This document shows, in pieces, positions 15,349 through 24,373 of a stretch of 64,000 nucleotides of DNA. The DNA is from Methanomassiliicoccales archaeon (lineage in GTDB: Archaea > Thermoplasmatota > Thermoplasmata > Methanomassiliicoccales > JAAEEP01): NCBI GenBank assembly GCA_013415695.1, contig JAAEEP010000005.1:52970-116969 (forward strand), written 5' to 3'. Position numbers and translations under genes: made by a program. Under the pieces are notes generated by a model that ran no database searches, had not been told where the DNA came from, and saw nothing but the letters and a program-made list of their open reading frames with translations. Each line of letters opens with the position of its first letter. Position 1 is the stretch's first letter.

Positions 15349-16491
15349 TCATCTACTGAGCAATTGTCTGGCTATGATCATCCTCTGAACATCCGAAGTT
15401 CCCTCATAGATCTCGGTTATCTTCGCATCCCGATACAATTTCTCGACTCTTGAACCCTTAAGATAACCCCTTCCTCCCAGGATGGTGAGAGCGTCACCAC
15501 TGACCTTGATGGCGACATGAGATGCAAGTAACTTGGCCATTGCCGGATCCGAGGGAGACGCCGAACCTTTCTCCATCCGCCAGGCTGCCCTTATTATCAT
15601 TGACTTGGCCGCCTCGATTTCTATTGCCATATCCGCCAGTCGAAACTGAATTGCTTGAAAATCAGATAGAGGCCTCCCGAATTGTTCCCTCTTAGAGGCG
15701 TACTCAAGGGCATCTTCCAGAGCCGCCTGCGCTATTCCAAGAGCCTGGGCGGCTATGCCCAATCTTCCCATGTTCAGGGACCAGAGCCCGATCTTGAACC
15801 CCTCTCCCTCTTTACCCAGCATGTTTTGGATCGGGACTCTTAGGTTCTTCATTTGAAAGGACATTTGCTGCGATCCCCTCATGCCCATGCCTTCCAATAC
15901 CGCCTCCGTGACAAGGGCATTATCAGGAGCCCTAACCAGGAAAGCGCTGATTCCCCTTGTCCCTTTTTCGGGGGATGTCTTGGCGAAAACTAGGATCATC
16001 GAGCTCTTTCCCATGTTCGTTATGAACATCTTGCTACCGTTGATGATGTATGAATCATTCTCTCGATTTGCCGTTGTGGATAACGACCCCGCATCAGTCC
16101 CAGCACCGGGCTCGGTCAGGGCAAACGACCCCAGCCACTCCCCGCTAGCGAGCTTTGGAAGGTATTCCGTCTTCTGCTCCTCGCTGCCAAAGTGAACCAG
16201 TGGAGAACATATCAGGGAGTTGTTCACGGAAATGGTGAGAGCGACCGAGGGGGATGCCTTGGATATCTCCTCGATCGCTAGAACATAAGATATGAGGTCT
16301 TTACCCATTCCACCATACTCTTTAGGCGTGATGATTCCTAACAAACCCATCTTTCCTGCCTTGGTGATGACATCATCTGGAAACAAATCCTTCTCATCAA
16401 TTTCTCGCGCGACTGGTAATACTTCTTCCTCTGAGAAATGTCTCACCTTATCCCTAAATGTCCGATGCCCTTTGGTCAGATCGAGGTCCAT
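15349..16491 (-). CDS. Acyl-CoA dehydrogenase
   Basis: 380 residues from the ATG at 16491; a TTG 12 nt upstream is possible. FAD/substrate signatures are SFALTEPGAGTDAGSL and FITNMGKSS. The catalytic base is the Glu of IYEGTSDVQR (about residue 363), the position used by short-chain and branched-chain enzymes. It oxidises an acyl-CoA to the 2-enoyl-CoA and passes electrons to ETF. No ETF, enoyl-CoA hydratase or thiolase gene is nearby, so the pathway (fatty acid or branched amino acid breakdown) cannot be told. It suggests a partly organotrophic metabolism. Confidence 0.93.
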   Translation of the reverse strand: MDLDLTKGHRTFRDKVRHFSEEEVLPVAREIDEKDLFPDDVITKAGKMGLLGIITPKEYGGMGKDLISYVLAIEEISKASPSVALTISVNNSLICSPLVHFGSEEQKTEYLPKLASGEWLGSFALTEPGAGTDAGSLSTTANRENDSYIINGSKMFITNMGKSSMILVFAKTSPEKGTRGISAFLVRAPDNALVTEAVLEGMGMRGSQQMSFQMKNLRVPIQNMLGKEGEGFKIGLWSLNMGRLGIAAQALGIAQAALEDALEYASKREQFGRPLSDFQAIQFRLADMAIEIEAAKSMIIRAAWRMEKGSASPSDPAMAKLLASHVAIKVSGDALTILGGRGYLKGSRVEKLYRDAKITEIYEGTSDVQRMIIARQLLSR

Positions 16492-16543
16492 CCGCACACC
16501 CAAATAAACACTGATGTGGGGAATAGATAAAACCTATGAGGCA

Positions 16544-17008
16544 TCATTCCTCAGAAGTCACATCCAGAATCATGAATAAAGCATCCTCTGGCCCCTTTCT
16601 TCCCTTACTGTAGTAGTCTTTTAGCAATCCCTTTACCTTGAACCCCTCGCTCAGGTAGAGATTTATGGCTGGGACATTGGATACACGCACCTCTAGGGAA
16701 ACCCTATCCCCTCCACTTTCTTTGACGTGCCTTCTTACAGCACCCATCAAGGATTTTCCCACTCCCTGATTCCTGCTTTCTGGGATCACAGCTATCGAGA
16801 GGAGCCTTGCATTGTCATTGTCCTGCCTCATTATTGAAGCATATCCCAGTATCTCATCATCTTCCTCCGCCACCCAATTATGGAATTTATCTTCGGTGAG
16901 TAGCAATATGAGAACTCCTCTCTCAAACCGGTTGGACTCGAAGCTTGCCACCTCCACTTGCTCGATTCCTGCGAGATCAGCAGGATCGGCCTTCCGGATG
17001 TCAACCAC
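16544..17008 (-). CDS. GNAT acetyltransferase, RimI-like
   Basis: 154 residues starting with GTG at 17008. Motif A of the GNAT fold is LLSIAVIPESRNQGVGKSLM, with the acetyl-CoA pyrophosphate loop RNQGVGK. Motif B follows as VSNVPAINLYLSEGFKVKGLLKDYY, which is typical of RimI/Naa10-type protein N-terminal acetyltransferases. The likely job is acetylation of protein N-termini. Diverges from asnS. Confidence 0.87.
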   Translation of the reverse strand: MVDIRKADPADLAGIEQVEVASFESNRFERGVLILLLTEDKFHNWVAEEDDEILGYASIMRQDNDNARLLSIAVIPESRNQGVGKSLMGAVRRHVKESGGDRVSLEVRVSNVPAINLYLSEGFKVKGLLKDYYSKGRKGPEDALFMILDVTSEE

Positions 17009-17104
17009 ATTTCAGGATATCCAGCCCGAACTATATCTTAATGCCCTCATATTGGAAAATTGCCGGTTTCGAGGTCGACGGAACCGAAAGGAAAAGATAT
17101 TAGA

Positions 17105-18418
17105 ATGCTGATGATGAGCACGATGTCCGGTCCAGTCAGGATTGCGGAATTAACCGATCACGAACCGGGTTCCGAGGCCATCGTCAGGGGATGGATCTTC
17201 AGGACCAGGAGCAGCGGCAAGATCACTTTTATCACCCTCCGAGATCAGACTGGCATCATTCAGATAACCATCAAGAAGGGAAACCTTCCCAATGGCGAGT
17301 TCGAAGCGGCCAGGGCCGCTTCCATAGAATCCTCGGCGATAATCAAAGGCGTCCTGTCCGAAGATGAAAGAGCACCAGGTGGCAGGGAGATGCAGGCTAA
17401 CTCGTTCAGAGTGGTGGGTACTGCGCTTCCTTTTCCCATCACCGAGTACCAGAGTGAGGAACTCCTTCTCGACAACAGGCACCTCTGGGTTAGGTCCAGG
17501 GAGCAGAACGCCATAATGAAGGTCAAGGCGAGCGTTCTGGAGGGGGCGAGGGAGTGGCTTAAGGAGAATGATTTCGTGGAGGTCACCCCACCCATATTCA
17601 CCACAAACGCTTGCGAGGGGGGAACCACGCTTTTCAAATTGGACTACTTCGGTAGGGATGCTTACCTAAGTCAGAGTGCCCAGATGTATCTTGAGGCTCT
17701 CTGCTTCTCACTGGGGAGGGTCTACTCACTCACCCCTTCATTCCGAGCGGAGAAGTCCCGGACTCCAAGACATCTCGCGGAGTATTGGCACCTTGAGCTG
17801 GAAGAGGCCTGGGTGGACAACGAGGGCAACATGGATATCCAGGAGCAGCTTGTCATTGCCATGCTGAGGAAGGTGCTGGATGATAGGAGAGATGAGCTGA
17901 AACTTCTGGAAAGGGACATCGAGCCCCTTGAAGCCGTCGAACCTCCTTTCAACAGGATCACTTATTCGAAAGCTGTTGATAGGCTTAGGGAGAACGGGAT
18001 GGAGATCTGTCACGGGGATGACCTGGGCACTCTCGAGGAGAGGGCTCTCACCGAAGGCCAGCGGCAACCGGTCTTCATCACCTCCTTTCCCAAGAAGTGC
18101 AAGGCATTCTACATGAAGGAGGATCCAGACGATTCCTCCCTTTACAAGTGCGCTGACCTCCTGGCCCCGGATGGATACGGTGAGATCATTGGAGGGAGCG
18201 AGAGGGAGACCGACCACGATCTAATTGTGGAACGGATGCAGGAGGAAGGCATTCCAATGGAGCCCTATCAGTGGTATCTTGATCTGAGAAATTATGGATC
18301 GGTCCCGCATTCCGGCTTCGGTCTCGGTGTGGAAAGGGTGGTCCGCTGGATTTGCGGGCTCGAGCACATACGGGACGCCATCCCGTTCCCCAGGACCGTC
18401 ACCAGGGTCTATCCCTGA
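17105..18418 (+). CDS. asnS: Asparaginyl-tRNA synthetase
   Basis: Class IIb synthetase, 437 residues from the ATG at 17105; ATG codons at 17111, 17114 and 17123 are alternatives. The OB-fold anticodon domain comes first (VRGWIFRTRSSGKITFITLRD). Motif 2 is FRAEKSRTPRHLAEYWHLE, and motif 3 GFGLGVERVVRWICGL. FTTNACEGGTTLF and WYLDLRNYGSVPHSGF favour Asn over Asp specificity. It charges tRNA-Asn directly, so this organism need not rely only on the amidotransferase route. Ends with a 10-nt convergent overlap with the M20 peptidase gene. Confidence 0.92.
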   Translation: MLMMSTMSGPVRIAELTDHEPGSEAIVRGWIFRTRSSGKITFITLRDQTGIIQITIKKGNLPNGEFEAARAASIESSAIIKGVLSEDERAPGGREMQANSFRVVGTALPFPITEYQSEELLLDNRHLWVRSREQNAIMKVKASVLEGAREWLKENDFVEVTPPIFTTNACEGGTTLFKLDYFGRDAYLSQSAQMYLEALCFSLGRVYSLTPSFRAEKSRTPRHLAEYWHLELEEAWVDNEGNMDIQEQLVIAMLRKVLDDRRDELKLLERDIEPLEAVEPPFNRITYSKAVDRLRENGMEICHGDDLGTLEERALTEGQRQPVFITSFPKKCKAFYMKEDPDDSSLYKCADLLAPDGYGEIIGGSERETDHDLIVERMQEEGIPMEPYQWYLDLRNYGSVPHSGFGLGVERVVRWICGLEHIRDAIPFPRTVTRVYP

Positions 18419-19467
18419 GATGAGAACCTTGCCATATGGAGGACGAAATCGCGATACCTCTTCAGGTCAACCTTGCTCACCCACTCGTCCACGATGTGAC
18501 AGGTACCTGGCTTCCCGGGTCCGCATATGATGATCTCACGGTTGTGCATGTAGAACCTCGATGCTTCCGTGGCGAAGGCCGCTGAGTACATTTTGGTATC
18601 CAGAAAATCGACAGCCTCTCTTATCAAACTCGATGATTCCGCGGCCTCGAACGAGTCAAGCTCAGCAATAGTCTCGATCTCGTAGTCCTGATCTGCAAGT
18701 CTTTCTTCTATTGATGTTCTGACCAACTCAATAGATTCCCATGGCGGGAACCTGACATCGATCTCCGCACTGCAACTCTCCGGGATCACGTTATTCTTGG
18801 CGCCTCCATTGATAGTGGTGATAGAAGCAGTCCGCTCTTCCGTGAAATCCATGGGAGACGTCAGCATATCGTCCAGTCTTGAGATTATGCGGTGCATCTT
18901 CATGATTGCGTTCTCGCCAAGCCAGGGCTGGCTGGAGTGCCCCGCTTTCCCCTTGGTGGTGATTCTGAACCTATAGACTCCCTTCTCTCGGGCGACAATC
19001 ATCATGCCGGTGGGCTCACCGATCAGGATCCCCCTGGCCTTTTCCAAGACATCGAGACCACTTAGCTCCAGGGCTCCGAACATTCCCTCCTCCTCGTCCG
19101 TTGTTAGGAATATCGAGAACGGGACCCCCTCCTCCACCAGGGTCTTGGCCGCGTCCAGGTTGGCGGCCACTGCCCCCTTCATATCGGAAGCCCCCCTCCC
19201 GAATATCCTATCACCTTGAATCTCCCCTTGTCCCCTGGACCAACCATCTCCTACGGGAACCGTATCTAGGTGGCCAGAGAGTATGATACCCCCCTCACCG
19301 AACGATCCCCATAAGGCTGGAGTGTCCCTGGGACCGGTGATTGAGGTCTGCAAGCCAAGCTCTTCCAGTCTTCCCACGGTATACTTGATTATCGGGCCCT
19401 TGTCCGATCGGTTGTCACTTCCTATCTCCATCAGTTCAAGCAGGGTTTCGACAAGATTGTCCCTCAT
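18409..19467 (-). CDS. M20 family deacylase (ArgE/DapE type)
   Basis: 352 residues. SGHLDTVPVG gives the first metal His and the neighbouring catalytic Asp. GRGASDMKGA has the bridging Asp, TTDEEEG the catalytic base Glu, GEPT a metal Glu/Asp region, and CHIVDEWV the final His. A dimerisation lid lies in the middle (GKAGHSSQPWLGENA). Family members remove acyl groups from ornithine, lysine precursors or diaminopimelate. No arginine or lysine operon is next to it, so the substrate is undecided. Confidence 0.88.
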   Translation of the reverse strand: MRDNLVETLLELMEIGSDNRSDKGPIIKYTVGRLEELGLQTSITGPRDTPALWGSFGEGGIILSGHLDTVPVGDGWSRGQGEIQGDRIFGRGASDMKGAVAANLDAAKTLVEEGVPFSIFLTTDEEEGMFGALELSGLDVLEKARGILIGEPTGMMIVAREKGVYRFRITTKGKAGHSSQPWLGENAIMKMHRIISRLDDMLTSPMDFTEERTASITTINGGAKNNVIPESCSAEIDVRFPPWESIELVRTSIEERLADQDYEIETIAELDSFEAAESSSLIREAVDFLDTKMYSAAFATEASRFYMHNREIIICGPGKPGTCHIVDEWVSKVDLKRYRDFVLHMARFSSQG

Positions 19468-19551
19468 TTACCTCCTCCCTCAAATTATGAATCCAAACTG
19501 GGAATACAAACGACTGATAATAGGCTTGAGCGACCACTAATTAGTTTCCGC

Positions 19552-20721
19552 TCATTCCAACAGGCTTTCAAGTCTCTCCCTGAGCACCTTCGAAGGGATG
19601 TCAGGAAGCGATATGTAGGTGGTCCTGCCCCCCGAGGCATCACCAGCGACCTTGGTTTCTATAAGGCCTTGGTTGGAGAGATCCTGTAGGTAGGACCAGA
19701 ACTGTGTGTGCCCTCGAGACCTCTCACCGAACTCCTCAGTTGCGATGCGGTAGTTCTCCTCGACCTCTCCGGTGGTAACATATGCGCGGTCCTTCATGGT
19801 TCGCGCTATGGCCAGAAGGACCACCTTTCTCTGGGTGTCGAGCTCCTCTATCCTGGACTCTGTGACCACACTGTAGGTCAAGGCCTTGGCCGCCCTGACA
19901 TGTTCGGCATCGACCAGATCAGTGCCTTCCTCCTCCGCCAGCATACCGGCCTTTTCAAGGAGCTCTATGGCGAATCGCGCATCTCCCCATTCCGAGGCTA
20001 TGTCAGCTATTAGGTCCAGGGAATCATCCCTCACTGTATCCTGGAAGAAGGCCAGCTCCACTCTGTCCGTGATGATGTCCTTGAGCTCATCACTGCTGTA
20101 CCGATCGAAATTGATGGCGTTAGCCCTCCGAAATGTAGAGAGAGACGCCGGATCCAGCATATCGAGCACGTATCTCTGGGACACAAGGATGAGAGAGATG
20201 GAACCCTTTCCTCCCACAGTCTCCTCGTCGAACCTAGAGAGGTTGTATATCAGATCCCCTGATCCTTTCTTGAGTAGAACATCAGCCTCATCAAGGACGA
20301 CTATGAGATGGAGTTTCTTCTTGTTGACGTGTCTCCTGATGGCCCTGAGCATCTCGGCAGATGAGAAGCCTCGGTCAGGATATCCCTCGTCGAAGTGGGT
20401 GACCAGGCGAAGTAGCACGGCGTTCTCCGAGCTCCGCTGCCGGCAATTCACGACCAGAAAATCGATAGCTCCACCGCGCTTTCGGTATTCATCGGCGAAG
20501 TCAAGGCAGAACCGCTTGGTCATCGCCGTCTTTCCCGTCCCGACGCTGCCGATGAGGAACGCTGTCTGAGAGGCTCCGCCCTCGAGCACGGGCCGGAAAA
20601 GCATCCACATTCTCTCCCATTGGGTCTCTCTGTGGACAAGCCTCTCGGGAACGTAATCGAACGAGAGCTTTGACAGGTCCTTGAACAATCTGGACCTCTG
20701 GCCGGGGTATTCGTTCATCAA
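19552..20721 (-). CDS. cdc6: Orc1/Cdc6 replication initiator
   Basis: 389 residues. AAA+ motifs: Walker A GSVGTGKT, Walker B VVLDEAD, sensor 1 SLILVSQRY, and sensor 2 GDARFAIELLEKAG. The C-terminal winged helix (EENYRIATEEFGERSRGHTQFWSYL) binds origin DNA. Archaeal cdc6 genes often lie beside an origin, but here both flanks are tightly packed, with a 4-nt overlap with NIF3 upstream. I see no clear origin-recognition boxes nearby. Confidence 0.93.
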   Translation of the reverse strand: MMNEYPGQRSRLFKDLSKLSFDYVPERLVHRETQWERMWMLFRPVLEGGASQTAFLIGSVGTGKTAMTKRFCLDFADEYRKRGGAIDFLVVNCRQRSSENAVLLRLVTHFDEGYPDRGFSSAEMLRAIRRHVNKKKLHLIVVLDEADVLLKKGSGDLIYNLSRFDEETVGGKGSISLILVSQRYVLDMLDPASLSTFRRANAINFDRYSSDELKDIITDRVELAFFQDTVRDDSLDLIADIASEWGDARFAIELLEKAGMLAEEEGTDLVDAEHVRAAKALTYSVVTESRIEELDTQRKVVLLAIARTMKDRAYVTTGEVEENYRIATEEFGERSRGHTQFWSYLQDLSNQGLIETKVAGDASGGRTTYISLPDIPSKVLRERLESLLE

Positions 20722-21671
20722 CTCCTCTTCACCCTGATGAAACCTGAGCAGGGAATTATTGAGACGCCCTGTTCTTCAATGTTATCCATGATGAGATTCA
20801 TGCCCAACGAGTCGGAGGCCATGTGCCCTGATACCACAACGTTGATGTGGTTCTTCTTCGCTTCTTCGATGTGGTCGTCGGGTATGTGCATGCACACTAC
20901 CGTGCCCACACCAGCTTGGGAAAGTTTCTCGTAGACTTCCTTGGGCCCGGAGGTTCCACCGGTCATCTTGACCGCCACCTTTCCAGCGCTTCGTTCTTTG
21001 TCCCCTACGAACACCTTGGGTCCAGCGTTCTCTTGGATAGCAAGGTCGAACTCGGGTATCTCTCCCAGCAGGTCGATTACATCCTTCACCTTATCCGGTG
21101 CCTTCTCATCGAACAGATTCTGAAGATGGGTCTGGACATGGTTATCGCATGGACTGTGCAGGCACATGAACGGTATCTCCAGCAGACGGCAAGCATCCAC
21201 GGTCTGGTTGTAATTGCGGGGATGGACCCGTCTCATGACCTCGTTTATCCTAGGTGCGAAAATACCCTCAGCTACAGTGATGCCTATGCCCAGTTGTTCA
21301 AGCATGTTCTCCTGCATGTGCATCACCTCCCAGAAGTTGGGTGCTGCCTTTCCCAGAGGATGATGGCCAATGATAGCCTCTATCCTTGTGCCCCTATCCC
21401 GAAGGCGATCGGCTAGGACCACCTCTCCTGGGGTGATGTCGATGCCGACCATAACGGTATTGATCTCTTCCTCGCCCTTTCCCACCAGAAGCCTGCTGTC
21501 AGCATAGGGGTTGAAGAATGCGTCGATGTCGAAGTACTCCTTCTCCTTTCCCTCCAGCTTGTCGTACTTCTCCTTGGCCCGGGCAAGCACTTTCTCGATC
21601 TCATCCCTTGAGCGTGGATCGGCCTCGATCCCCATCTCGATCGCGGTCCTGTAGATTTCCTCCAATCTCAT
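20718..21671 (-). CDS. NIF3-like (DUF34) metal-binding protein
   Basis: About 317 residues from the ATG at 21671. The frame extends to an ATG at 21686, but a TATA box at 21698-21707 would place the transcript start between the two, favouring 21671. IIGHHPLGKAAPNFW carries the metal-binding His pair of the NIF3 family, and VVSGHMASDSLGMNLIMD the distal His site. The family binds two metal ions; its function is debated (GTP cyclohydrolase-like or nucleotide-related). Coupled to cdc6 by a 4-nt overlap. Confidence 0.8.
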   Translation of the reverse strand: MRLEEIYRTAIEMGIEADPRSRDEIEKVLARAKEKYDKLEGKEKEYFDIDAFFNPYADSRLLVGKGEEEINTVMVGIDITPGEVVLADRLRDRGTRIEAIIGHHPLGKAAPNFWEVMHMQENMLEQLGIGITVAEGIFAPRINEVMRRVHPRNYNQTVDACRLLEIPFMCLHSPCDNHVQTHLQNLFDEKAPDKVKDVIDLLGEIPEFDLAIQENAGPKVFVGDKERSAGKVAVKMTGGTSGPKEVYEKLSQAGVGTVVCMHIPDDHIEEAKKNHINVVVSGHMASDSLGMNLIMDNIEEQGVSIIPCSGFIRVKRS

Positions 21672-21697
21672 GCCAATCGAGCGCATACCTTCGTGAG

Positions 21698-21707
21698 ATT
21701 ATATAAT
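21698..21707 (-). promoter_or_regulatory. TATA box of the NIF3-cdc6 unit
   Basis: ATTATATAAT is a palindromic TATA element read towards the NIF3 gene. The expected start, about 26 nt away, is close to the ATG at 21671, so the transcript is likely leaderless. Confidence 0.6.
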
Positions 21708-21772
21708 GGTTGTTTACACACTCCAGAGGAAAATGAGTTATACGGGAGGGAACGTTGGTATGACTGGTAGAG

Positions 21773-22111
21773 ATGAACGGAATCGATATCGAATCACTTC
21801 TTAAGTCTACTCTATCAATCCAGACCGAGGATCTTCTGGTCGAGGCGATGAAGGATCTTGTGAAGGATGAGATAAAGAGGTACGTGAGACAGAAGCTCGA
21901 GGAGAACCCCCGCCTCAAGGCGGAGGCCAAACAGATCATCAAGGACCTTATCGAGGCCAAGATGAAGGAGACATATGCACTCATGCGGCTTGGCAAGGTG
22001 ACCGCCGAACTCGGAGTTTCCATGGTCCCAGATGAGATGAGGGAGCAGATGGAGAAAGACCTCGCTAGACTCCTTGAGAAAGAGGTCATGCGCGTCATAG
22101 AGAAGATGTGA
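21773..22111 (+). CDS. Charged helical protein, unknown
   Basis: 112 residues, rich in Lys, Glu, Leu and Met, almost certainly all-helical with coiled-coil potential (DLVKDEIKRYVRQKLEENPR, EQMEKDLARLLEKEVMRVIE). No cysteine, membrane segment or known motif. Single gene between the NIF3 promoter and the ribosomal terminator. Good codon use supports it. No function can be offered. Confidence 0.65.
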   Translation: MNGIDIESLLKSTLSIQTEDLLVEAMKDLVKDEIKRYVRQKLEENPRLKAEAKQIIKDLIEAKMKETYALMRLGKVTAELGVSMVPDEMREQMEKDLARLLEKEVMRVIEKM

Positions 22112-22244
22112 AGCCGCCTCTGTCGAGCGTCATCGAAATCTCGTCGACCTCCGAACGATTCGGAAGATCCATATGATTGAGGCATGGAGCTAGAGCGCCC
22201 CTTCTTTCAATTTAAAAATCAGAGAATGGGGAAGGGTTTTGTGG

Positions 22245-22264
22245 GCAGGGGAGTGATCCCCTGC
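22245..22264 (-). terminator. Hairpin behind the ribosomal stalk operon
   Basis: GCAGGGGA (22245-22252) and TCCCCTGC (22257-22264) form a perfect 8-bp stem with a 4-nt loop. It lies 25 nt beyond the stop of rpl12 on the minus strand. A T-rich stretch follows further along that strand. Probable terminator of the L1-L10-L12 unit. Confidence 0.65.
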
Positions 22265-22289
22265 GGAAGGTTTGGAGGGACAAGCCCGA

Positions 22290-22610
22290 TCAGCCGAATA
22301 GTGCGCTGAGACCAGCGGCGGCTTCCTCTTCGCTTACCTCTTCTTCCTCCTCGTCTTCCTTTTCCTCTTTCTTTGGCTCCTCGCCAGCAGCGGGTGCCCC
22401 GCCAACAGCCGCGGCCGCAGCCGGAGCTGCAGCGAACGCGGTGGTGGCGATGGCCTCATCGATGTCGATACCCTCTAGGGAGGCGGTAAGCGCCTTCACC
22501 TTAGCGGCGTCGGCCTCTATACCAGCGCTCCCCAGAATATTGGTGATCGCATCATCGGTGATGTCCTTCCCAGCGGCGTGGAGAACCAAAGCGCTATAGA
22601 TATATTCCAT
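22290..22610 (-). CDS. rpl12: Ribosomal protein L12 (P1-type stalk protein)
   Basis: 106 residues. The N-terminal dimerisation helices (MEYIYSALVLHAAGKDITDD) are followed by an Ala/Pro hinge and a highly acidic tail ending AAGLSALFG. That tail recruits translation GTPases; L10 has the same end. Last gene of the rpl1-rpl10-rpl12 cluster, 16 nt after rpl10. Confidence 0.96.
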   Translation of the reverse strand: MEYIYSALVLHAAGKDITDDAITNILGSAGIEADAAKVKALTASLEGIDIDEAIATTAFAAAPAAAAAVGGAPAAGEEPKKEEKEDEEEEEVSEEEAAAGLSALFG

Positions 22611-22626
22611 ATCTTAACCTCCTTTA

Positions 22627-23634
22627 TCATCCGAACAGGGCGCTGAGACCAGCAGCGGCCTCCTCCTCGCTGACCTCTTCCTCCTCGTCTTCCTCATCCT
22701 TGGGTTCCTCATCCTTATCCTCATCCTTGGGCTCTTGCGGTGCGGGCGGTGCGGCGCTTAATCTTGCGCTCAATTTCTCGTCCGCGAACTCAGGGAACTT
22801 GGAGGCGAGGGCCAGCATGTGGGAGTCCGCCTTGGTCAATAGTATCTTAATGCTGTCCCCAAAGGGTATCGCGGCTTCCACAGCGAGGTTAAGCGCCTCG
22901 CGGTAGGCCTTCGATATCAGTATAGGCGTGATCTTTGCGGTGGGGTAGACTATCCCAACACCTAAGCTCAGCGCGTTACTGGCAGCACTTGCCAACATTG
23001 ACGGGTAGTAGTCAGGTGGAATGTCGAGGACCTCTCTGTCATAGACGATTCCATCTTCGAAAGCGGCCAAAAGGTCAAGCCCCACTGTCATCGGCATGAT
23101 GTCCAGACGGGGAAGTATCTTGGCTATGTTCTCTGGAATCGGCTCGCCCTTCTCCACAAGCTTCTTGTCTTTCTTGATGACGATCTTTCCGCCATCGATG
23201 GCGGCGGGAATACCCACCTTCTGCAGCTCACCCACTATGGGGCCCGGAGGGAACGAGGTTGGACCAGCCTTCACCACGATGTCCTCGGGGGCTATGTCCC
23301 CGGGCTTGGCGGCAGCTGATGCCATGGTTCTCTCCATCTGGTTAAAGAGCTTGAAGGGGTTCATATCCGTAGCCACGACGGCGCACTGACCATCGACCAT
23401 CTCCTTCAGGCCATCCAAACCGTCCTTGTCCTGGGCGACTTCATCGAGGGCTATTCTGATCAGCTTGTTCCTGGTCATCAGGAGTTTCGCCGTTCCTCTT
23501 AGATCGGCCCTCATCTTCTGAATCTGCGGCCCTGGTATTCCATGGACGTTCACAATGGCCACGACGGGGTTCTCGGTCATGATCGTTTTAAGATCGCTCA
23601 CCATCTCTTTTTTCCAAGCAGCCACATGCGCCAT
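22627..23634 (-). CDS. rpl10: Ribosomal protein L10 (P0)
   Basis: 335 residues, the normal archaeal P0 length. The rRNA-binding N-terminal domain (VNVHGIPGPQIQKMRADLRG, LMTRNKLIRIAL) is followed by the archaeal insertion domain, helical spines that carry L12 dimers, and an acidic tail ending EEEAAAGLSALFG, shared with L12. It starts 10 nt after rpl1. Confidence 0.96.
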   Translation of the reverse strand: MAHVAAWKKEMVSDLKTIMTENPVVAIVNVHGIPGPQIQKMRADLRGTAKLLMTRNKLIRIALDEVAQDKDGLDGLKEMVDGQCAVVATDMNPFKLFNQMERTMASAAAKPGDIAPEDIVVKAGPTSFPPGPIVGELQKVGIPAAIDGGKIVIKKDKKLVEKGEPIPENIAKILPRLDIMPMTVGLDLLAAFEDGIVYDREVLDIPPDYYPSMLASAASNALSLGVGIVYPTAKITPILISKAYREALNLAVEAAIPFGDSIKILLTKADSHMLALASKFPEFADEKLSARLSAAPPAPQEPKDEDKDEEPKDEEDEEEEVSEEEAAAGLSALFG

Positions 23635-23644
23635 ATCGACCCTC

Positions 23645-24283
23645 CTACATCACCTTCTCCGCCGGTCCCATTGTCGTCTTCACGTAGGCGGAAGCGATGT
23701 TCATCGTACCTCTCTCCAGCCTGGAGGCGACCCTCTTGATCACGGAATCGATATTATCTGCTATCAACTCAGGATCCATCTCCACGTTACCTACGGGAGT
23801 GTGGAAGGTCATCTTGTCCTTACTTCGGATGGAGATGCTTCTGTTCAGGTTGTCGATCATGGGCTTGGGGTCTGCACCTGGTGGTATTGGCTTGGGCATC
23901 TTGCCCCTGGGACCAAGGACGATACCAAGCCGCTTACCGATGGTGGGCATCAAAGGAGCCTCGGCAATGAAGTAGTCAAACTCATTTGCCACCTTCTTCG
24001 CCTCCTTCTTGTCGTCGGCGATGGTGCCAAGCTCCTCGGGTGTGATCACACGGTCGGCGACGTTCTTAGCTTTCATTGCAAGCTCGTCGCTACCGAATAC
24101 ACATATCTTGACCGATCTGCCCCTACCGTGAGGGAGAATGATGTCTTCCTGTATCCTGTTCTTGGGAACGGAAAGGTCCACATCCTTCAGGTTGATGGCC
24201 AAATCGACCGATTCAATAAAACCACGCTTCTTTCTGCTCTCTAGAGCCTTCTTGACGGCTTTTACGGTCTCTTTGTCAGCCAA
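23645..24283 (-). CDS. rpl1: Ribosomal protein L1
   Basis: 212 residues. The start is TTG at 24283 (MADKETVKAVKKAL), with a GGAGGGAT ribosome site just upstream. GRGRSVKICVFG and LGPRGKMPKPIPPGADP are L1 hallmarks. L1 forms the mobile stalk at the E site and in archaea also represses its own mRNA. The region upstream has its own promoter and a hairpin that may be the L1 regulatory site. Confidence 0.96.
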   Translation of the reverse strand: MADKETVKAVKKALESRKKRGFIESVDLAINLKDVDLSVPKNRIQEDIILPHGRGRSVKICVFGSDELAMKAKNVADRVITPEELGTIADDKKEAKKVANEFDYFIAEAPLMPTIGKRLGIVLGPRGKMPKPIPPGADPKPMIDNLNRSISIRSKDKMTFHTPVGNVEMDPELIADNIDSVIKRVASRLERGTMNIASAYVKTTMGPAEKVM

Positions 24284-24294
24284 CGTTATCCCTC

Positions 24295-24328
24295 CTGTAG
24301 TGCATACGAGCCAACGGCTCTCCTACAG
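24295..24328 (-). promoter_or_regulatory. Leader hairpin of rpl1, possible L1 autoregulatory site
   Basis: In the rpl1 leader, CTGTAG and CTACAG form the outer 6-bp stem, and GAGCC and GGCTC the inner 5-bp stem. The internal loop is asymmetric: GA on one side and GTATGCA on the other. L1-binding RNAs have two helices around such an asymmetric loop. The hairpin lies between a TATA-like element (CTTATAAAC, about 24356-24364) and the ribosome site. Assignment by resemblance only. Confidence 0.45.
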
Positions 24329-24373
24329 CGGTGGGTCTCCAATAATAAAACTCCCGTTTATAAGCTTTGTGTA

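Noticed and set aside
19468..19551. Possible replication origin beside cdc6
   Set aside because: The flanks are short and I find no repeated origin-recognition boxes or unwinding element; a skew analysis of the whole genome would be needed.
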